Below, piece after piece: positions 62,538 through 64,000 of a stretch of DNA of 64,000 nucleotides. Below the pieces are notes generated by a model. It worked only from the letters and a program-made list of their open reading frames with translations. It made no database searches and was not told the origin of the DNA. This stretch comes from Chitinophaga niabensis. GTDB taxonomy: Bacteria > Bacteroidota > Bacteroidia > Chitinophagales > Chitinophagaceae. Within the stretch, counting starts at the first letter, position 1. The number at the start of each line of letters is the position of its first letter. The DNA is taken from the NCBI GenBank assembly GCA_017849435.1, contig JAFIGY010000002.1, positions 248,001 to 312,000 on the forward strand, written 5' to 3'. Both the position numbers and the translations under genes were made by a program.

Positions 62538-64000
62538 CTAGCTAAAAAGGTACAGCACGTCTTCCTTGGTCAGTTTCTTGATGAAACCACTGTCATCCGC
62601 AATGATGTCTTTCACGAGGGATTTTTTCCTTTCCTGCAGCTCCAGTATTTTTTCTTCTACCGTATCCTTACAGATCATACGATAAGCGAAGATGTTTTTC
62701 GTTTGGCCGATACGGTGTGTACGGTCAATGGCCTGCTGCTCTACGGCGGGGTTCCACCAGGGATCTACGATGTACACATAATCCGCCGCTGTAAGGTTAA
62801 GACCTACGCCCCCTGCTTTCAGGGAAATGAGGAACACCCGGCATTCTTCATTCTGCTGGAAATTCTGGATCGCCTTTTCCCGGTCAATGGTAGACGTGCT
62901 GCCATCGAAATATTCATAAGGGATCTTCATATGCGCAAGCCGGTCGCGGATAAGGCCCAGCATGCCGAGGAACTGGCTGAACACAAGTACTTTATGGTTT
63001 CCGATATTTTCTGCAATCTCCCGTGTGAGCTCATGCAGCTTCACGGAGTGGTTGGGGTATTTTTCCGCTTCGTTGAGGATGGCCGGTGAATCACAGATCT
63101 GGCGCAGCTTCATCAGGCCCTGGAGAATGGTCAGCTGACTGCGTTCCATGCCCTGATCTTCGATCACACCCAGTATTTTGGAACGATAGGTATTGCGGTA
63201 AGCATCGTAAATATGCCGCTGTTCGGCATCCATTTCGCAGAAGATCACCGTTTCAATCTTATCCGGCAGATCTTTGGCCACCTGTTCTTTTGTTCTCCGG
63301 AGGATGAAAGGGTAGATCAGTTTTTTCAGATGCTCTTTCCTTTCTTCGTCCTGGAACTTGTCGATCGGCGTGGCGAATTCATTGCGGAAGAAGTCCACCG
63401 TACCGAGCATGCCGGGGTTGAGGAAGTTCATCTGTGCATAGATATCGAAGGTGTTGTTCTGCATAGGTGTACCGCTGAGCGCCAGCCTGTTGCGGGTGTG
63501 TAACAGTTGGGCAGCTTTGGTGACCTTGGACTGAGGGTTCTTGATCGCCTGAGATTCATCCAGCACCACGTAGTCAAGCTCGAGCTTCATCAACAGCTGC
63601 ACATCACTGCGCAGGGTACCGTATGTAGTGATGATCACATCGTATGCATTCAACTCTTCCGCATTGCGCAAACGGGCGGGGCCGTGATGGATATGATAGG
63701 AAATGCCGGGGGTGAATTTCCGGATTTCGTTCTCCCAGTTATAGATCAGCGTAGTGGGACAAACCACCAGCACAAGGCAGCCTTCGTTCGAGTTCTTGTA
63801 ATGCTGGATGAAGGTAAGCGCCTGTACGGTTTTACCAAGACCCATATCATCCGCGAGGATGCCACCCCATTTCACTTCGTCCAGGTAGTTCAGCCACTGG
63901 AACCCGCTTTCCTGGTAGGGGCGCAGGTTGGCCTGTACATTACCCGGGAGTTGCACGCTCCGGATCTCATCAAACTGCAGGAGCTTGCGGCGTTTTTCAT
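62538..64000 (-). CDS. SNF2-type DEAD/DEAH helicase (partial)
   Basis: The C-terminal part of a large SNF2-family ATPase; the reading frame is open to the window edge, so the N-terminus (upstream, beyond 64000) is missing. The ATPase core starts with a Walker A in LADDMGLGKTVQALTFIQ, has VVLDESQAIKNPQS (DESQ instead of the usual DEAH), LSGTPMQNN, LVFSQFLGMLGLI and the SNF2 motif DPWWNPAVEQQAIDRTHRIGQTK. SNF2 proteins translocate on duplex DNA and remodel protein-DNA complexes. About 487 residues are visible in the window. Confidence 0.92.
   Translation of the reverse strand, partial: EKRRKLLQFDEIRSVQLPGNVQANLRPYQESGFQWLNYLDEVKWGGILADDMGLGKTVQALTFIQHYKNSNEGCLVLVVCPTTLIYNWENEIRKFTPGISYHIHHGPARLRNAEELNAYDVIITTYGTLRSDVQLLMKLELDYVVLDESQAIKNPQSKVTKAAQLLHTRNRLALSGTPMQNNTFDIYAQMNFLNPGMLGTVDFFRNEFATPIDKFQDEERKEHLKKLIYPFILRRTKEQVAKDLPDKIETVIFCEMDAEQRHIYDAYRNTYRSKILGVIEDQGMERSQLTILQGLMKLRQICDSPAILNEAEKYPNHSVKLHELTREIAENIGNHKVLVFSQFLGMLGLIRDRLAHMKIPYEYFDGSTSTIDREKAIQNFQQNEECRVFLISLKAGGVGLNLTAADYVYIVDPWWNPAVEQQAIDRTHRIGQTKNIFAYRMICKDTVEEKILELQERKKSLVKDIIADDSGFIKKLTKEDVLYLFS

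Noticed and set aside
62538-64000. SNF2 helicase as part of a DISARM-type or other defence system
   Set aside because: No methylase or other defence gene is visible next to it in the window; the upstream side lies beyond the edge, so nothing can be claimed.

Overview
The window is chromosomal DNA from a member of the Bacteroidota, most likely the Chitinophagaceae (Chitinophaga-like). The evidence is a gldH gliding-motility lipoprotein gene, a GLPGLI-family protein beside an outer-membrane beta-barrel protein, BatD/BatE aerotolerance proteins, a futalosine-pathway mqnC, LytTR regulation, and promoters of the Bacteroidota type (TAnnTTTG at -7, TTG or TTTG about 20 bases further upstream). I see no rRNA, tRNA, insertion sequence, prophage or CRISPR array. 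Base composition is even at about half G+C, except for a visibly A+T-richer islet around 39.4-40.26 kb.

Left part (1-16.4 kb). A truncated lpxD (lipid A) lies at the left edge. It is followed by a Crp/Fnr regulator with a textbook promoter, an RluE-like pseudouridine synthase, yicC, then gldH followed closely by a histidine kinase and an OmpR-type regulator, and then a LytS/LytTR pair whose kinase has a degraded ATP-binding domain. batD-batE sit apart from their usual moxR/batABC neighbours. After an SDR enzyme and a YjjG-type nucleotidase comes a minus-strand run (CPBP protease, DUF2007 protein, cdsA, psd) for phospholipid synthesis, divergent from dusB.

Middle (16.4-36.2 kb). dusB is followed by a NUMOD4/HNH homing-endonuclease-like gene and proC. 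A five-gene minus-strand operon, two TetR regulators then TolC, adaptor and RND pump, starts at a palindrome overlapping its promoter. An aminotransferase, dnaN and a fatty acid hydroxylase-family protein follow. Then comes the thiamine operon: a promoter positioned exactly for a TPP riboswitch, then thiS, thiC, a ThiE/TenI-like gene, thiD, thiE, thiG and thiH, with no thiF in the cluster.

Right part (36.2-64 kb). A TlpA-type thioredoxin, an MFS transporter and a group III truncated haemoglobin precede the A+T-rich islet. The islet holds a 59-residue basic protein and a TIR-like/deoxyribosyltransferase-like protein under their own promoter, with a palindrome inside it; this is the best candidate for an undescribed system. 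Next is kdnA-kdsB-kdnB, which matches the pathway for 8-amino-Kdo (Kdo8N), a modified lipopolysaccharide sugar. Further on are a secreted D-aminoacylase-like enzyme, an active/inactive M16 peptidase pair, a two-DTG aspartyl protease with a PDZ domain, mqnC, small lipoproteins and enzymes, a GLPGLI/beta-barrel pair divergent from a two-component system, an S41 peptidase, and a SNF2-type helicase cut by the right edge.

All functional calls come from reading motifs in the translated sequence. No database search was run.
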